Notes: generated by a model not told the origin, from the sequence alone. A stretch of DNA of 64,000 bases from Tethya wilhelma (GCA_964030475.1 CAXIPT010000002.1:10558373-10622372), one strand, 5' to 3'; positions 21,862 through 36,638 are shown, counted from the first letter of the stretch. Numbers and translations: made by a program.

Positions 21862-23960
21862 GGAGCGAGGGTGACCCCTCATTGGAAGAGTGGGCTAATA
21901 CTAGGAGTGCCTCTGTACGAAGACACATCAGAGCACATCCTCCAGCTACTTCAAACAGCCAACACATGTCCCCAACTACAAACAAGCAGCAGGTCATAGC
22001 GACTTGAGCCAACCCTGCAAGACAACACCCCAGTGATGGTGGCCCAGCAGCTTTAGAGGAGCAGAAAATGATTAGATATTGTTTTCTACTGATTCTAACG
22101 CTATTGGAAGATGGCCTAGGTTCATTTTATAAAAGTATTATTATGATTCTAGAATCACACACGTCACACACACTAGAGGGGCAGGTGGCGGCTGAGAGAA
22201 TGGGCCCAGACATTGGCACTAACCCGATTGCCAGGTATCTCTACCACAAGCGGTGATTCAGCCTTTTGAAGGGTGCCTAGCTAGTCACACATGTGCAGTT
22301 GACAGGGCCACATCGCTACACAGATGTGTGAGAGAAGGTCACAGAGCTGATTTGATTTTGGTCAACCGACTGGAAACATAACTGAGCATTGAGCAGGCAT
22401 CTGTCTGGTGGTCAAGGAGTGTGGTGATACCCTATCCAGGAAGAGCAATACTGGATGATGGACGCACCAAGAGAACTTGTTGCCTGCATTATTCCCAGAC
22501 AGAGGAATGCATTTAAAACCATGTTTTGGTCTGCCAATACATTCCAACGAGCTACACCTATTGTGTTGTACACTGACATCTGCTAATGTACTTTCCAGTC
22601 CTCACAATCGAGTTAGAGTGGTCAAAATTGAGAGCATTATGCCTCTTTAATCCATGGCCTACAAAGCACCCCCGATCTCCCACTATTGCTGTGACTCGAT
22701 GTGAGCCTCGGCCAGAGAACACACACCCTGGGCACTCAAAAGGTTTCATGTAACATGTTGTCCGTGAGAACTGTGTTCCTTTCTCTCCACCAGACGAGAC
22801 CAAAGGAACAGGAGAGTTCTCTCTCTCATCAGAACCATTGGGAAATATACCACATTCCCTTGCAATGGATAAGAATGGAAATTCTATAGGCAGTGAGAGT
22901 TGGATACACGCACGCACGCACGCACGCAGCCAGGGTTGGTTAGGTGTAGGAAGAACTGTTCTACACAAACTATGAACCATCCCTCTAAACCAACATCACT
23001 ACCGCTGGTTGCCTAGCAACGATAGGAGCTATGAAATCAACAATTGAACAAGGCTAATGCTGTGGACCATGGTTAGGAGTGTCAGCCACTTCCTCCAAAG
23101 GAGAGTGAGGTAATGACTCTATGAAAATAACAACAATGGTTCACAGAATGTCTACTACAAGCTGGTGGTAGTCCAGAGCAACCAGTCCATCGTAATTATC
23201 ATACAGAAACAGCACGGCAATGAAATTACAGTCGGTCATTTTATGAGAGGTTGGAAGCGTTCCTCTCTCACAAGTAGACACCAACAGAGGCCACCCGGTA
23301 GTAGATCTCATCAGACAGTTGTTTGTGGGCAGTTGAAAGGTCTCACACACGCACAGCACCATTAGGAGAGAGAGAGAAAGAGGGGTCTGCCTTAAAGAGG
23401 GTGGGGGCCAGTCGTGTCACGCTGGGAAACCACAGCAAGGAGCGTTGAGAGGCAGTGGGAACAGCCTCTAGATAAGGCTTTGGTGTTTGGTCCACACGAG
23501 AAGTGAGTGGTCAAACAGAGAGACTGTAAATTAGGTTAGCAGGGAGTCCACGTAAAACAGAGCAGGGAAACAAACAGCTAGGAGATGAAGCACAAACAAA
23601 GAGCAGCCATTATAACGAGTCACCACACTAAGCAGGAGCAGGCACTTTAGAAGAAAAAAACAAAAATCAAATTGTTGTGTGCAGCTAATTGGCTTGTTTC
23701 AGGAAACGCAATGTTTAATGTAGTTAATGTAGAAGAACATCAGTATCCTTGTAGAGCAGCAGTGGCCAATGCACTCCCAACAAATGAGCTCACACACACA
23801 CACACACACAACACTGGCTGAGATAAACACCATCATCGTCCAGACAGCTCAGCTAAACACACACACAGGCTAGGGGGAGGACAGCTGGCGATATATATAC
23901 ACAACACACATTGCACAATAACTTAGAGTATGACATTTTATGACCATTTTAAAGAATGCT
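20724..23960. other. long gene-free stretch
   Basis: About 3.2 kb with many short open frames but no recognisable protein on either strand. It holds a CA run at 21829-21859, a GCAC-type run near 22905-22927 and a CA run near 23791-23809. The SF3B1 exons that should follow 23962 (about 170 residues beginning after PILKNR) are not here. It is probably intronic or misplaced sequence. Confidence 0.45.
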
Positions 23961-23961
23961 G

Positions 23962-24144
23962 ACCTGTTCTTTAAGATTGGTGTGAGTCTTGGTAGGAGGT
24001 CCTTAATGGGTGGAGTCATCTTGGTCATTCCAATGACATTGACGATGGCTTTGAGTCCCCCCAGGATACTGCCCAGCACCTCAGGGTACTCCTCTCCAAG
24101 GTACTCATAGAGGACAACACCCAGATGACCCAACAGCTTCTCCT

Positions 24145-24199
<55 letters not shown>

Positions 24200-25405
24200 G
24201 AAAACAGAACATGAGGGGAAAGAGAGAGAAAGAAAAATTGTTTCGATTTGACATTCACAGAAGAAACCTAATGCACACAGTACCAGGTATCTCTAAATGC
24301 AAGCACTAGCACACAGTAGCAGTTCTCTCCAGATGCAATCACTATTTTTCTCTCTCTCTTTCTCTCTCTTGTAGCTAGACACATTAACTTGGATGGTGGC
24401 CACACTAATGGCCAGTGGGAGAGGCCCTCCTGCACTAGACTAAATAGGCCTTGCTAATCAGCCAAGTAGAAACTTAGGCTGATAAATTCCACTCTTAACC
24501 TGTTTCTATTCAGCTGGTTGGTTGGCCTGATGGCCCGTGTTAACACCATGCCTGCTTTCCCACAGCCAGCACTAATGCAATATTAATAGTCCAATTGAAC
24601 ATTCTCTAGGGGCCCCTTAATTAGAGAGGTTAGTAATTAAACCAGAACCTCAGGGGTTCCTCCCAGTTATTGAATTTTTGTTGTAAAACTAATTATGATA
24701 ATACTTCACATTCCTGACTAATTACTACTTAATTGTGTTTAATTAGAGCAGCCAGCAGTAATGGCATGTTAGCACAACACACTGCCACTCATGGCCAAAT
24801 ACACACACCAGAAAACACCAATAAAGTACTGTAACATCACTAACAGCTCTATAACAGTGTACAGTCAGCCAGTATTGGTATAATTTGAGACCGCTGCAAC
24901 ACATGGTGTTGCCATGGCGACACACATGTTATCTGGTATAGGATATCAGTACGTGTGTTGTTAATAGATAGAGTTACTGCTGCCACGAGACTCACCTCCC
25001 CACAGGTGTGCATCACAGAGCCGATCCTGGAGATGAGGTCGGCAGCCTGCTGGCGGACCTTGGCTGCCTTATTGTTGAGCCTCCAGAGGATGGTGCCACA
25101 GATCTGAGGGAGGTAGGGCTTCACACGAGTGCCGAGGGCGTTCACAACAACACCAAAACCATTCAACATGATCACGTCCTGAGAGGGAGAGAAGGACCAG
25201 TGACATATTGTGAAGACACTCGTCATCATGTTGCATGTACATGGATCAAACTATAAATTATTGCTGTAGAATTGGGTTATTTGAACTTTGACCTTCAAAC
25301 CAACGTACTTCAGTGGTCTGTTCTTGAAATGCAAACAGTATCCCATCAATGAGCTGCTCCTCCAATCGTGAGTCAATATCAGCAGCACCAAGGTTACCCA
25401 GCACC

Positions 25406-25450
<45 letters not shown>

Positions 25451-26395
25451 AGTCAGTTACAGGACAATGATGTCTATGTTAAATAAGCACACATCATAGC
25501 CACATGGCTATTTCAGCTGGTTACATCACTGTAAATCAGTGGCCATCTATAGGCTGGTTCCATTCCAGGTAGTGCCAGCCATCTCACAATGGGCAGACTG
25601 GGAGAGTAGTGACAGCGTGTGTGTTGAAAGGCTAACTTCCACCAAACAAAGAGTGGCAGTCTAGTGAGCTAGCTAAGCCTGCATCCTGGCACCAATCTAA
25701 CAGGCAAGGATTCCCAGCTTGTATAGCTGCACTGGAAATGAGCTGAACCAGAGCTGGCAATCAGAAATGTTTACAATTTAGTGTTTTTCCCTGGCCCCCC
25801 TCTTAACTAGATTAGCCCAGGAGAATGACCCACTACACAAGATGCTAACCAAGTTAATTAGGCAAGCTGAGTGTGTTGCAGGAATGTGCCAGAGTAAATG
25901 GCCCACTTAAGCACTGGGTAATTGTATTATACCAATTAACTAATTTATTAGCAATCAGTTTGTAAGTAGTTGACTGCCTGGGGGTGTTCAACAGTACTTG
26001 AACCAATGGCCATCTCTAAATCATCTACAAATAGAGCAGAGCAGCTACAAACACACACAGTGACAGAGAGCAATGAATACCATTGGCCACTAGCAGGCTC
26101 AGGCAGGGAGTGGTGATCTGTTTAGGGAGGAAGTGTGTGGGTTGTCTGGTGGAGAGGCCTTCCAGACAGCACCTGTGCACCTCACTGGTTGACACAAGTA
26201 CAGCTCCAGCCAGATACACACAATCTCACACACAGAGTGTACTAGAGACAACTCACAGGGTTGTGGACAGTCAAAAATGGTGTTTTTTTAAATAGGTTGC
26301 TGACTATGGTTTGTACTCTACCTGACCTTTGGAACTTTCCCAGGCGCCTACTAATAGAAGAGCAAGACCAAAGGCCTTCTACTCATCCACAGTCA

Positions 26396-26488
<93 letters not shown>

Positions 26489-26491
26489 GAT

Positions 26492-26531
<40 letters not shown>

Positions 26532-26534
26532 GAT

Positions 26535-26574
<40 letters not shown>

Positions 26575-28995
26575 GATGGAAAGAGAGAGAGAGAGGAACT
26601 GTGCAATATAAATATTTTTAAGCTGGTGGCAGTAAATTGAGTTAGGTGTCAGCCCAGACAAAGGCTGTTTGGTTGTGTGTCTACACTGGCCAGAGGTTCC
26701 CTGGTAGATGTACTGTACTTACAAAAGCGGGTCAGTCTCAAAGCATACCAGCCAAACCACAAACCACTGCTCAGTTTGAGCCCTCAGGGCAATAAAGGAA
26801 ATGGGAACAGAGGCCTCTAACAGAAGGATGAATACCATTAGTGAAACTTACACCACTGAAGGTATGGCTCTAATGTCCACTTAGCATAATGGCCCAGATC
26901 AGGTTCACCCCACACACACAATCATTTCCAAGAGGATGTGCTCAAATAAAAATTCAATTTTTCCCCCTCTTTCCTTTGAAGGGTCTTGGCAGCTCTGACT
27001 GATCATTGCTAGACATCACCTGCAGTGCCACTGGACAGTCAGCTGCAGGGGCAACCATACAACAATGAAACTCTGGTCTTTAACCAGAACACCTCAAGTG
27101 CAGGGAACAGGCTGACCAGCAATGCACTGAGGTTTCACCCACAGAGAAAGAATAAGGTGGTGAAATCACCACCAACTTTATTCCCAGAAGTCTCCATGCT
27201 AGTCATAGTATATACATTAGCCTACTTGCAGCCAAATATCTTGTATGTGCAGCGTGGATTAATTTTTTTCAGATTTCCAGAGATCAACACACAAAAAAAC
27301 AAAAACAAAAACAAAAACAAAAAAAGGAACTGTATAAAATTTCTAGCAATAATTTCAGAGTACACTGAGAGAGAGTGGATGTGCCAATGTGTGATGGTTT
27401 GGCCAGTGGGCAGGATACAGGGAAGGTAGGATAATTAGGAGGGTTTCACCCACTCAAAAGACACTGTTTCTGTTCAAAATGAGATCTTCCAGTCTACGCT
27501 CCAGCTCTCGCTGGTAGAGGTGATGTTAGAGTTGTTGCATGTGTCAACATAAAAGGCAGGACATTCTGTAGCAAGAGAAGGGGCTGCCAAATGACACGAA
27601 CACACCAACTCCCACCGAACATGGCACAGCTCCACATTTCCATGTACATGGACGAGAGTGCACACACACACACACACACAGTTTCTCACTCACACACATG
27701 CACACACACACATATACACACACACACACAGTGGTGGCACTATAGCTGAGATTGGTGGCTGGAGGTGGTTAAATATAAAGATGGAAAAAGCTTACAAACA
27801 TTCCACCAGTGTAACAAGATCAGTCTGATAAAAAAGCAGTGGCTGCCCCAACAGAATCCTCTCCACTGCTGGGAATTGTGACTGCAGAGAAGATTAGCAG
27901 AGGAGAAAATGACCACATTCCCTTTGTCTCTGTCTGCATCAATTGAAGGCCTCCAAGTGCCTCTCCCAGGATCAGCTCAGCTAGCTAGCCTGGGGGCAAT
28001 CTTAAAAGTGACCTGTGGATGTTTATTGAATAGAAAAGGAGCCCTATTAGGAGCGGTGTTTGTAAACTTGTAGGGGAGCATGTATTTTGAATACAGTCAT
28101 GCTTGTAAGGCAAGGAGGTAGAAGTCTTGGCTTCCCAGCTCAAAGAATGAGACAGAAACAGAAGATCAGACTCACTGAGAGATATCAAAAGAAAACAACA
28201 AAAGAGAGAGTCTTTATACAAATCATGGCCCAACAGAGCACCACATGTACAGGGAGGATGTACTGTGAACTCATAGAGGGTGGTTGCCACGGAAACACAC
28301 ACATGGACCAGTGTGGCTAGTGGTATAAACAATTCAGACGATGTCATCATTTAGCAAGAAACACAACTCAGGAGAGGGGTGCTGATGGTGTGGACACACC
28401 AGGCTACATCTGGAGGCCATGAAACATTATCATTTGCCACCTGGTGTCTGGACATATCACATGACCAAATGCAGAACAGCCCACACTCAAAGTAGCATCT
28501 ACTTACACACACACACACACACAGTTTCTCACACACATGTAGTTTCTCACTCACATGTAGTTTCTCACTCACACACACTTAAAAGATACACACATTCCCA
28601 TACACAAGCACATGCACATTCATTTCCCATGCACTGGCTGTCGACTGCCAACTGCCATGGCTGACCTTCTCCACACAGTCCATGACCATCTTCCTGTACT
28701 GCTCATTCTCGTCCTTGAGGTCCTCCACCACCCTGCTGGTGATCTCAGCCGCACCCACCTTATTGGCAATCTCAACAGTGGTGTCCACCAGCTAGGGAGG
28801 GAGAGAGAGGGAGATTTATGGGATAAAAATTAATAGGGAAAAATAAAAATTAAGGGAAGGACTTGTTGGTTATCTTTCTGAGCCTCTAAGGCAGAAAACA
28901 TTTCCTTTTGTTACCACTGGGTAAAACAAACATACAGTTTATTATAATATAAGTTTTCAAAGTTTCAGTAGTATATAATTTTATCAGGGAAGTAC

Positions 28996-29048
<53 letters not shown>

Positions 29049-31390
29049 CAAAGCTCCTCCTACCAACCCACCTGTCTAAAGTTCCTTCGGTCCAGTGCCA
29101 TTCTCTGGTTCCAAAAGTGACGGAAGAAATGTGGCAATATCTCCTCTTTGATGTAGTGTGGCTCCACACCATCAGTCATACAGCACTGCTTCACCACCTA
29201 GAGAGAACACAGCAATATCAATCGTTAACTCCATTCCATACAAGAGTGGCAAATACCACTGACCTTGAGCACAATCTTCTTCATCTCTTCATCGGGGCTC
29301 TGGAACTCTCTGATCAGGATCACCATCATCTCCCTGGTGTAGTAATTGGCCGACTCGTTGTCCATCAGCGGGATGAGGTAACCAATGGCCTTGAGGAAGG
29401 CAGCCAGGCCTTTACCACGGTGCTCCCTGGAGCAAAACGCAACACACATGTTCAATGTTTGTCAGTACCAGGACACTTGCTGGACACAGCAAAAGGAGCT
29501 GTAACATTATACCGACATAAAACCTACACACACAAACAACCTGTTCCAGACGGCAGACAAAAGTGTCCAAACACAAGGCATGCTGTTAGCTGTATACACA
29601 CACGGGCTACAGAGACGCTGACAGGCTTGTGCCACAGCACACAAACACATGCACTGCGTACGCTAATCGCATTACAACATACTTGATGCCCTTCCACAGT
29701 CGGACCAGCACAGAGTCAAAGGCCTCGATGCCGTAAGGTGTGGCTGCCTCAGCCAGTGCTGCCAGCGCCAGAGCAGTGATGGTCCGCACCTTCTGCTGCT
29801 CGTCCACCAAGCCATTCTCGATGATCTCCACGAGACTCTTGAGGTGAGGTAGCACAGCACAGCCCATCAGGATGGCGATCTGTTGGACTATCTTGATGCC
29901 AGTGTGTCGGGCTTGCCAGGACTTCTTTGAGCGACAGACGGCCTTCAGGAAAGGCAGGAGAGAGGGAATACCGAGAGCAGAGGCTACCACTGCAAAGGCC
30001 CTGCCAATAGAGAACACGAGCAGTATTAGAATTAATAGACAGAACCTGACTAAACTCACACAAGTACCGCACATCTGTACAAATGGGAGTTCTGATAGCA
30101 ATAATTATAGTAATATAACTAGAAAACAGTTACTTGTTTACTAGATAGGAACCTTTAAAAAGAGATTTAACTAGGAACATAAAAATAAAGATTTATATTA
30201 CAGATATTCCACTATCTTGTCTGCCCAGTACCTGGCTGTGGTGTTCCTGACGTACTCATCCATGTTATCAATGTCAGGCCTCATGGTGGAGATCATCGTG
30301 GCCAGACCAGCAGCCTTGGCCAGGTTGGAGATGATCTCACGACCCTCCACTCGGGCGTAATAATCCTCGTCAATTAACAGGGGCTCGATCACAACGAGGA
30401 TCTGGAAATAAAATACCACATAGCTCTAAAATTTCGTGCCACAATATTTTCGTGAATTTTGTGATTTGACCGTATATCATGAAAATTTTCTCCATGGAAT
30501 TTAGAAAACTGTATATTGTCAATATAATTTCAAAGATCGTGATTCACGAAAATTAGTTCAAAACAGTGAAGACAGACTTTTCACGAACTTTTTGTGCCAC
30601 GAAAATTTGGAGCTACATGGTAGTTCTAATTAATGCACACTAACCAAGCAGACAAGGCATTAATTCAGCCAAACTAGTCATAAATGATCACAGTAAATGC
30701 ACATTTGGCAACTCAGACATTTCACAGAAACAACAGATCATTTCAATTCCATAGAAATGGCTAAGTTTGGGCACATCTAAACGGGCCATATCTACTGTTA
30801 ACACATCAATGGGAGCAGGCCTACCTTGTGCACATAAGGCCGAACAAGGTCGTCAAGTTTATACAGGATCCTGTCGATGACCTTGACCAGGAGATGTCTC
30901 TCTTGGTCCTCGAGGGTCGGCGACATGAGCAGGGGCAGGATCTGGTTGAAGAGAGAGTCAGCTCCGAACTCACGGGCCTTGTCTGTGATCTGACGCAGAG
31001 CAGACTGTGTGTGTGTGTGTGGACATATTATTGTACCATAATAAACTTTAGTACAATGCATGCAACTGCTATGGGAAGCATACACCATGACTAGACTGTG
31101 GACAGAGTGACCTGTGGAAATGCTGCAATGAAAACATTGTCTGTACCACAGTTTCTTCTCTTATAGAACATTGCTATGACATCATTACCTTTCTCATGGG
31201 GGGAGTCCCATTCTTGATCTTGAGCAGCAGTCTCATGATCTTCCTCTCCTTCTGCTCCTCAGAGCTGAGGCTCTCCTCGTCCACCTCCTCCAGGAGCTTG
31301 GCAAAGTACTGAGTGTCCTCCACCTTCATGTAAGGTAGCTCCTGCTTCCCAACACCAGCCGGCTGGAGGTCGTCAACAATCTTCACCTAG

Positions 31391-31458
<68 letters not shown>

Positions 31459-32545
31459 NCTCCACACGGGCATAATAATCCTCGTCAATTAACAGGGGCT
31501 CTATCACAACGAGGATCTGGAAATAGAATACCATATAGCTCCAAAATTTCGTGCCACAATATTTTCGTGAATTTCGTGATTTGACCATATATCATGAAAA
31601 TTTTCTCCACGGAATTTTAGAAAACTGTATATTGTCAATATAATTTCAGAGATCGTGATTCACGAAAAATAGTTCAAAACAGCAAAGACAGACTTTCACG
31701 AACTTTTTGTGCCACGAAAATTTGGAGCTACACAGTAGTTCTAATTAATGCACACTAACCAAGCAGACAAGGCATTAATTCAGCCAAACTAGTCATAAAT
31801 GATCACAGTAAATGCACATTTGGCAACTCAGAGATTTCACAGAAACAACAGATCATTTCAATTCCATAGAAATGGCTAAGTTTGGGCACATCTAAACAGG
31901 CCATATCTACTGCTAACACATCAATGGGAGCAGGCCTACCTTGTGCACATAAGGCCGAACAAGGTCGTCAAGTTTATAGAGGATTCTGTCAATGACTTTG
32001 ACCAGGAGATGTCTCTCTTGGTCCTCGAGGGTCGGGGACATAAGCAGGGGCAGGATCTGGTTGAAGAGAGAGTCAGCTCCGAACTCACGGGCCTTGTCTG
32101 TGATCTGACGCAGAGCAGACTGTGTGTGTGTGTGTGGACATATTATTGTACCATAATAAAATGCTTTAGTACAATAAATACAACTGCTATGGGAAGCACA
32201 CACTATGACTAGACAGTGGACAGAGTGACCTGTGGAAATGCTGCAATGAAAACATTGTCTGTACCACAGTTTCTTCTCTTATAGAACATTGCTATGACAT
32301 CATTACCTTTCTCATGGGGGGAGTCCCATTCTTGATCTTGAGCAGCAGTCTCATGATCTTCCTCTCCTTCTGCTCCTCGGAGCTGAGGCTCTCCTCGTCC
32401 ACCTCCTCCAGGAGCTTGGCAAAGTACTGAGTGTCCTCCACCTTCATGTAAGGTAGCTCCTGTTTCCCCACACCAGCCGGCTGGAGGTCGTCAACAATCT
32501 TCACCTAGAGGGGGAGAGAAAGAGAGAGAGATTATACTCCCGCTG

Positions 32546-32590
<45 letters not shown>

Positions 32591-35161
32591 TATGATAACT
32601 GTATTGGTTATGAGAATAGCACATAGAAATGTAACGAAGTGATCTGATTCAGAGAGAGAGAGAGAGACTTTCAAGAGAGTAATATATTTACTGTTGCATA
32701 CACACACATGTACATGTATATTGGCTAAGGGAATATTAAAAGTCACTGCACATTGAAAATGCAGCAAAATGATCTGATTCACTAACTTAATTTTTAAAGA
32801 GAGAAATGCTACTATAAATTATACACACACACACACACACACACACATATTAGTCAACAGTTTTTTTTTGTGGAAATACAGCTAGCTGTCAGAGCGTCAT
32901 CTCACAAACTCACCTTGTCATCTTCCATTTGGAATCTGAAGCCACTCATCCCCATTGGAGTGGGCGTGGCAGACAGCTTACGAGCTGGAGTTCTGATTGG
33001 CTGATAACTAGCGGGTGGCTTGAGAATCTAAGGAGGAACAACACAAGCCATCAATGTTAGCAAGAGAGAGAGAGAGAGAGAGAGAGAATTTCTCCACACA
33101 CACACAAAAGGCCACCCACCTTGTAGCCATCCTGAGGAAAGATGATGTCCAGCTCTTCGTCGGTGAGAGGTCTGTTTCTGTCGTCCAGCTCCTTCTCCCA
33201 CCTCCACGACTGAAGCTGTTCGGGGGTCATTGAGCCAAGCTGTCCGGGGGTTGGAGTGGCCATGCCCATAGCCAGTGCACCAGCAGGGGTCTGTGCACTG
33301 AAATTAGGAGTGGCCCCTCCAATAGAGGGGGTCGTCATGGATGGTGTGGCACCTCCCACTACTGGAGTGGTTCCCCCAGCTAATCGCTGGGAGGTAGGAG
33401 TCTCGTCCCAGCGGGAGCGCCTCTTGCCGGGAGTCTCGGGGACCATGTCTCCTCCCCCTCGATCAGCACGGGGGGTCTCTGCCCAACCAGCATGGCCGGG
33501 GGTCTCACCTGGGGAGAGGCGATGAAAAGAACAAAATTGACATTCATTTTAGATTTTTTTTTCCGCCAATATTTCAATGAATGATGTAATGTAAATATAG
33601 ACTTTGTTCAGACATGTCACATGTAGTTGATTACATTCCTTAGCCTGCGGTCACATGTCTGGAATGTCAATTAGAACCAGACCGCTTCACGACCCATCGC
33701 CACGCACCAGCTCTCCCCAGAGAACCATGGACACACAACCACCCATATTTGGGCAATACTAGCAGCTTCATGACATGCTGCACACATGCACTTTCAAACG
33801 TGAAGACATTCTTCGATGCACCAGCCACTTCCAACACTGGGTGCTGTACAGACAGCACTAATGGACGACTTCAATCAGGTGCATACTAGAATGATTTGGA
33901 AATTTGCCAGGAAAGCAAATCCACGTAGAAGCCAGTTTCCTAGAAACTACATATGTAGGCCTATCTTACATGTGACAGATTACCTGATCGATCAGCTTTA
34001 GGGGTTTCCCCCCATCTTGGTGTTTCGTCCCAGCGGTTCCTCTTGGAGGGCGTGGCAGGGGTAGCGTGGCCGGGGGTGATGTGTCCGGGGGTTGCATCCC
34101 ACACTCTAGTGCTGGGAGTCACTCCGGGAGTCTCGCTGCCCTTACTGCGACCGGGAGTCTCATCCCAGTGACTCTTGGAGGGGGTGGTGGGGGCCTGGGG
34201 GGTCACATGACAGTCATTAAATAGAGATTATAAAAGAGTAATGCAATTTTCACGTAAAATTTTACAATTAGAAAACTCATCAATAAAAGTCACTGTCACA
34301 AAGTGAAAGGAAGCAATACAAAGTACATTTTGTATTGCAATGATCTTTACCAAACCAAAACAAAAAAAAAACAAAAAAAAAACAAAAATTGATGATGAAA
34401 ATTCCCCCACCATCATACCTCATCCCAGGCTGACTTCTTCTTGGCTGGCCCACTCTCATCGGGGGTCTGCATGTCCCAGCGACCTCGCTTACGAGACTTG
34501 GCAGGCTGGTCGGCCGAACCATCAGACTTCTTGTCAATGATGGCTTTACGGACATCAGCCTGTGCACAGACAAAGAGGATGGAAAGTTTAGAATAGGCCA
34601 AATTCACTACATCCAGTTAAACCTGTAGTTCAACACACCCACACACCCACTGACCTCTTCTCTTCTGAGTTGAGCTTCTGTCATAATGTCGGCATAAGTT
34701 CTGTCGTTAGGGCCTGGTGTTTTACCACCTGAGGGGACAGAGAGAGAGAGAGGGAAGACCCTGTTATTATATAGGTTATAATGACACTAACAGACAATAG
34801 AGTGTGCTAATTTATCATTAGACAATAGGTATATAGAGAGAGGGGGGTCCTGGAAGCCCAGGACAACCAACACTGCATGGGGTGTGCTTTAATTAGAATA
34901 TCAGTGTGGCTGTCGAGCCGTCACAGGTGGCACTGAGTGAGACAGACAGAGAGAGAGAGCATTAATGATTGTGAGTTAGTAGGTAAGAGTTGTGCCTTGG
35001 TCAGGGGGCTGATGAGGTCTTCCATGAGGAGAGATCTCTCTTAGGTTGGATCAAGGAATGAGGGCCTGTAACAAGAGTCATGGAGACCGTTAGAAGCAAC
35101 CCCCACCCCTCCCCACTCACACACTCACACACTCACACACACGCACACACACACATGCGTG

Positions 35162-35195
<34 letters not shown>

Positions 35196-36638
35196 NCCAC
35201 ACACACACACACACAGATATTACAGCTCGTCTCAATGTTCACACATTCCTCATTCAAAGCCTTGCTAACACAATGAAGCTATATAGCCATCACCTAGCTA
35301 TAACTTACCACGGGTGTACCGCACAGCATACAACAATCTTTGGATAATAGAAACAAACATTAATAGCTACAAATGTAATGTATATCAAACTTACCCCACA
35401 CTGCATTGGCTTGTATCAATACACATACACTAGCACTAACTACGATAGAGTGGGGAAGCTTCACATTGAAAAATATAGTACAGTCAAAATTTTTTACTTT
35501 TAAACAGTCATACTTTTGAGAGACAGCCAACATATGAGATAGGTAAATAGGTAAAGGGGTATATAAAATATACGCCATTTCATTTTGCAAACAGCCATGT
35601 GTACTAATATTTCCCAACAGCGATCCTTCCCAGTCTATACCACATGATGTCATAGATGGAGACACCAATGCTACAACATACCATCGGCAAATGGATCTGG
35701 TCTTCTGGGAGAGTAGATGAAGTTCTTAAACTGCCTCTGGTGGTATTCGTCCAGTCGGCCCGCAATCTGACGACGCTTCTGAGCATCTAGCAGTGGATCA
35801 GAAGGAACCTGTGCAAAGGACACATGAATGATGCCAATACTTGTAAAATAGTTGGAGCAAATTCTGGTATAGGATTTTGTCTGTCAGTGGTTTTCGGATT
35901 TTTTCCTAAGATTTTTCCTAAATGACTCGTACATATCATCTATTATACTACATTATTCCTTTTCTGTTCACACAATTCACCACTGTAAAGATATCACAAT
36001 ACACACCCACACCCACACACCTGATCATCCTGAGGGACATCGTTGAGCAAATCAGCAGTAGCTGTATAGGCTGCTTTGCTTGGAGCTGGAGCAATGCCCA
36101 CATCCTCCTCCTAGTGTGTGTGTGTGAAAGAGACAACAAAGAAAAGGGGGGCAAGATAATCATTGCTGTGGTACATTATTCTAATTAATGCTCACCTCAT
36201 CCTCTTCAGTGACAGCAATGGAGGTGTCATAGTGGGACCTGTCCCCAGACGAGTAGACCATGCTGTCATAGTAACCAGTCGACGTCAAACCAACCTACAC
36301 ACACAACACCAGATCATGAGAACAAGAATTTAATATGGTAAAATTTCGCATGCATCAATCTCTCTTGCTTTGTCAAATATTTATTATACGGTATCTTTTC
36401 TGCGATGAACCTGCACTGATAGTGAGACTACCTTTTGTCCAGAGGCTCCATTGACCGTCTGCTCATTCTTTCTTCTCTTCTCTTGGATCTCTTTCATCTG
36501 TCGCTCGATATCTGAACACACACACACCAGGCATAAATTTCATGTTTATATTTAATCAGCTGTATCTTATGGTGCATCAATATTTGAAATAGTGTCTTCT
36601 ACATTAGCAGCCTTACCTTCGTGGGTTGTGCTAGCCAT
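23962..36638 (-). CDS. SF3B1: splicing factor 3B subunit 1, main body
   Basis: About twenty exons starting [19 protein letters not shown] at 36638. The N-terminal third has repeated Trp-Asp-Glu-Thr-Pro motifs (SHWDETP, NRWDETP, SRWDETP at about 34.2-33.4 kb), the U2AF-ligand-type sites that bind UHM domains, and TPGH-like CDK targets. HEAT repeats follow: [15 protein letters not shown] earlier, then [47 protein letters not shown] (the segment holding the human K700 hotspot, conserved here), [20 protein letters not shown] and finally [12 protein letters not shown] at 23962. The exons after this are absent in order. Exons at 30.8-31.4 kb are repeated at 31.9-32.5 kb across an N. Introns in 24-29 kb are unusually long for this window. 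Confidence 0.93.
24147..24196. repeat. GA microsatellite at SF3B1 acceptor
   Basis: Minus-strand (CT)n ending CACTCTCAG, directly before the exon encoding [16 protein letters not shown]. Confidence 0.85.
25409..25447. repeat. GA microsatellite at SF3B1 acceptor
   Basis: Minus-strand (CT)n ending CTCCAG, directly before the exon beginning [18 protein letters not shown]. Confidence 0.85.
26392..26595. repeat. GA-rich microsatellite with AAGTGATGGA spacers
   Basis: CA then GA runs interrupted three times by the spacer AAGTGATGGAAAG. It lies in the long SF3B1 intron between about 25.4 and 28.6 kb, for which I see no exon and no other gene. Confidence 0.8.
30362..31390. repeat. SF3B1 segment duplicated at 31460-32509
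   Basis: A 1.1 kb block containing three SF3B1 exon regions, a MITE and intervening introns. The second copy starts straight after the N at 31459, which itself lies in a GA microsatellite. The encoded residues are the same in both copies while introns differ by scattered substitutions. This is most simply two alleles laid end to end in the assembly. Confidence 0.85.
30421..30615. mobile_element. MITE-like element with TAGCTC termini, copy 1
   Basis: About 195 bp in an SF3B1 intron. Ends are TAGCTCTAAAATTTCGTGCC and the complement pattern GTGCCACGAAAATTTGGAGC-TA, giving an inverted repeat of about 40 bp rich in TTCGTG. Flanking TA suggests a Tc1/mariner-type target. The second copy (31536-31730) is part of the segmental duplication rather than an independent insertion. 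Confidence 0.65.
31460..32509. repeat. second copy of the SF3B1 internal duplication
   Basis: Partner of 30362-31390. It carries the truncated exon for [17 protein letters not shown] at its left edge, then exons for [12 protein letters not shown] and [19 protein letters not shown]. Spliced as written, the protein would repeat these exons, which the family never does. Confidence 0.85.
31536..31730. mobile_element. MITE-like element with TAGCTC termini, copy 2
   Basis: Duplicate of the element at 30421-30615, with a start TAGCTCCAAAATTTCG closer to its own right end, so the inverted repeat is better preserved in this copy. Confidence 0.65.
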
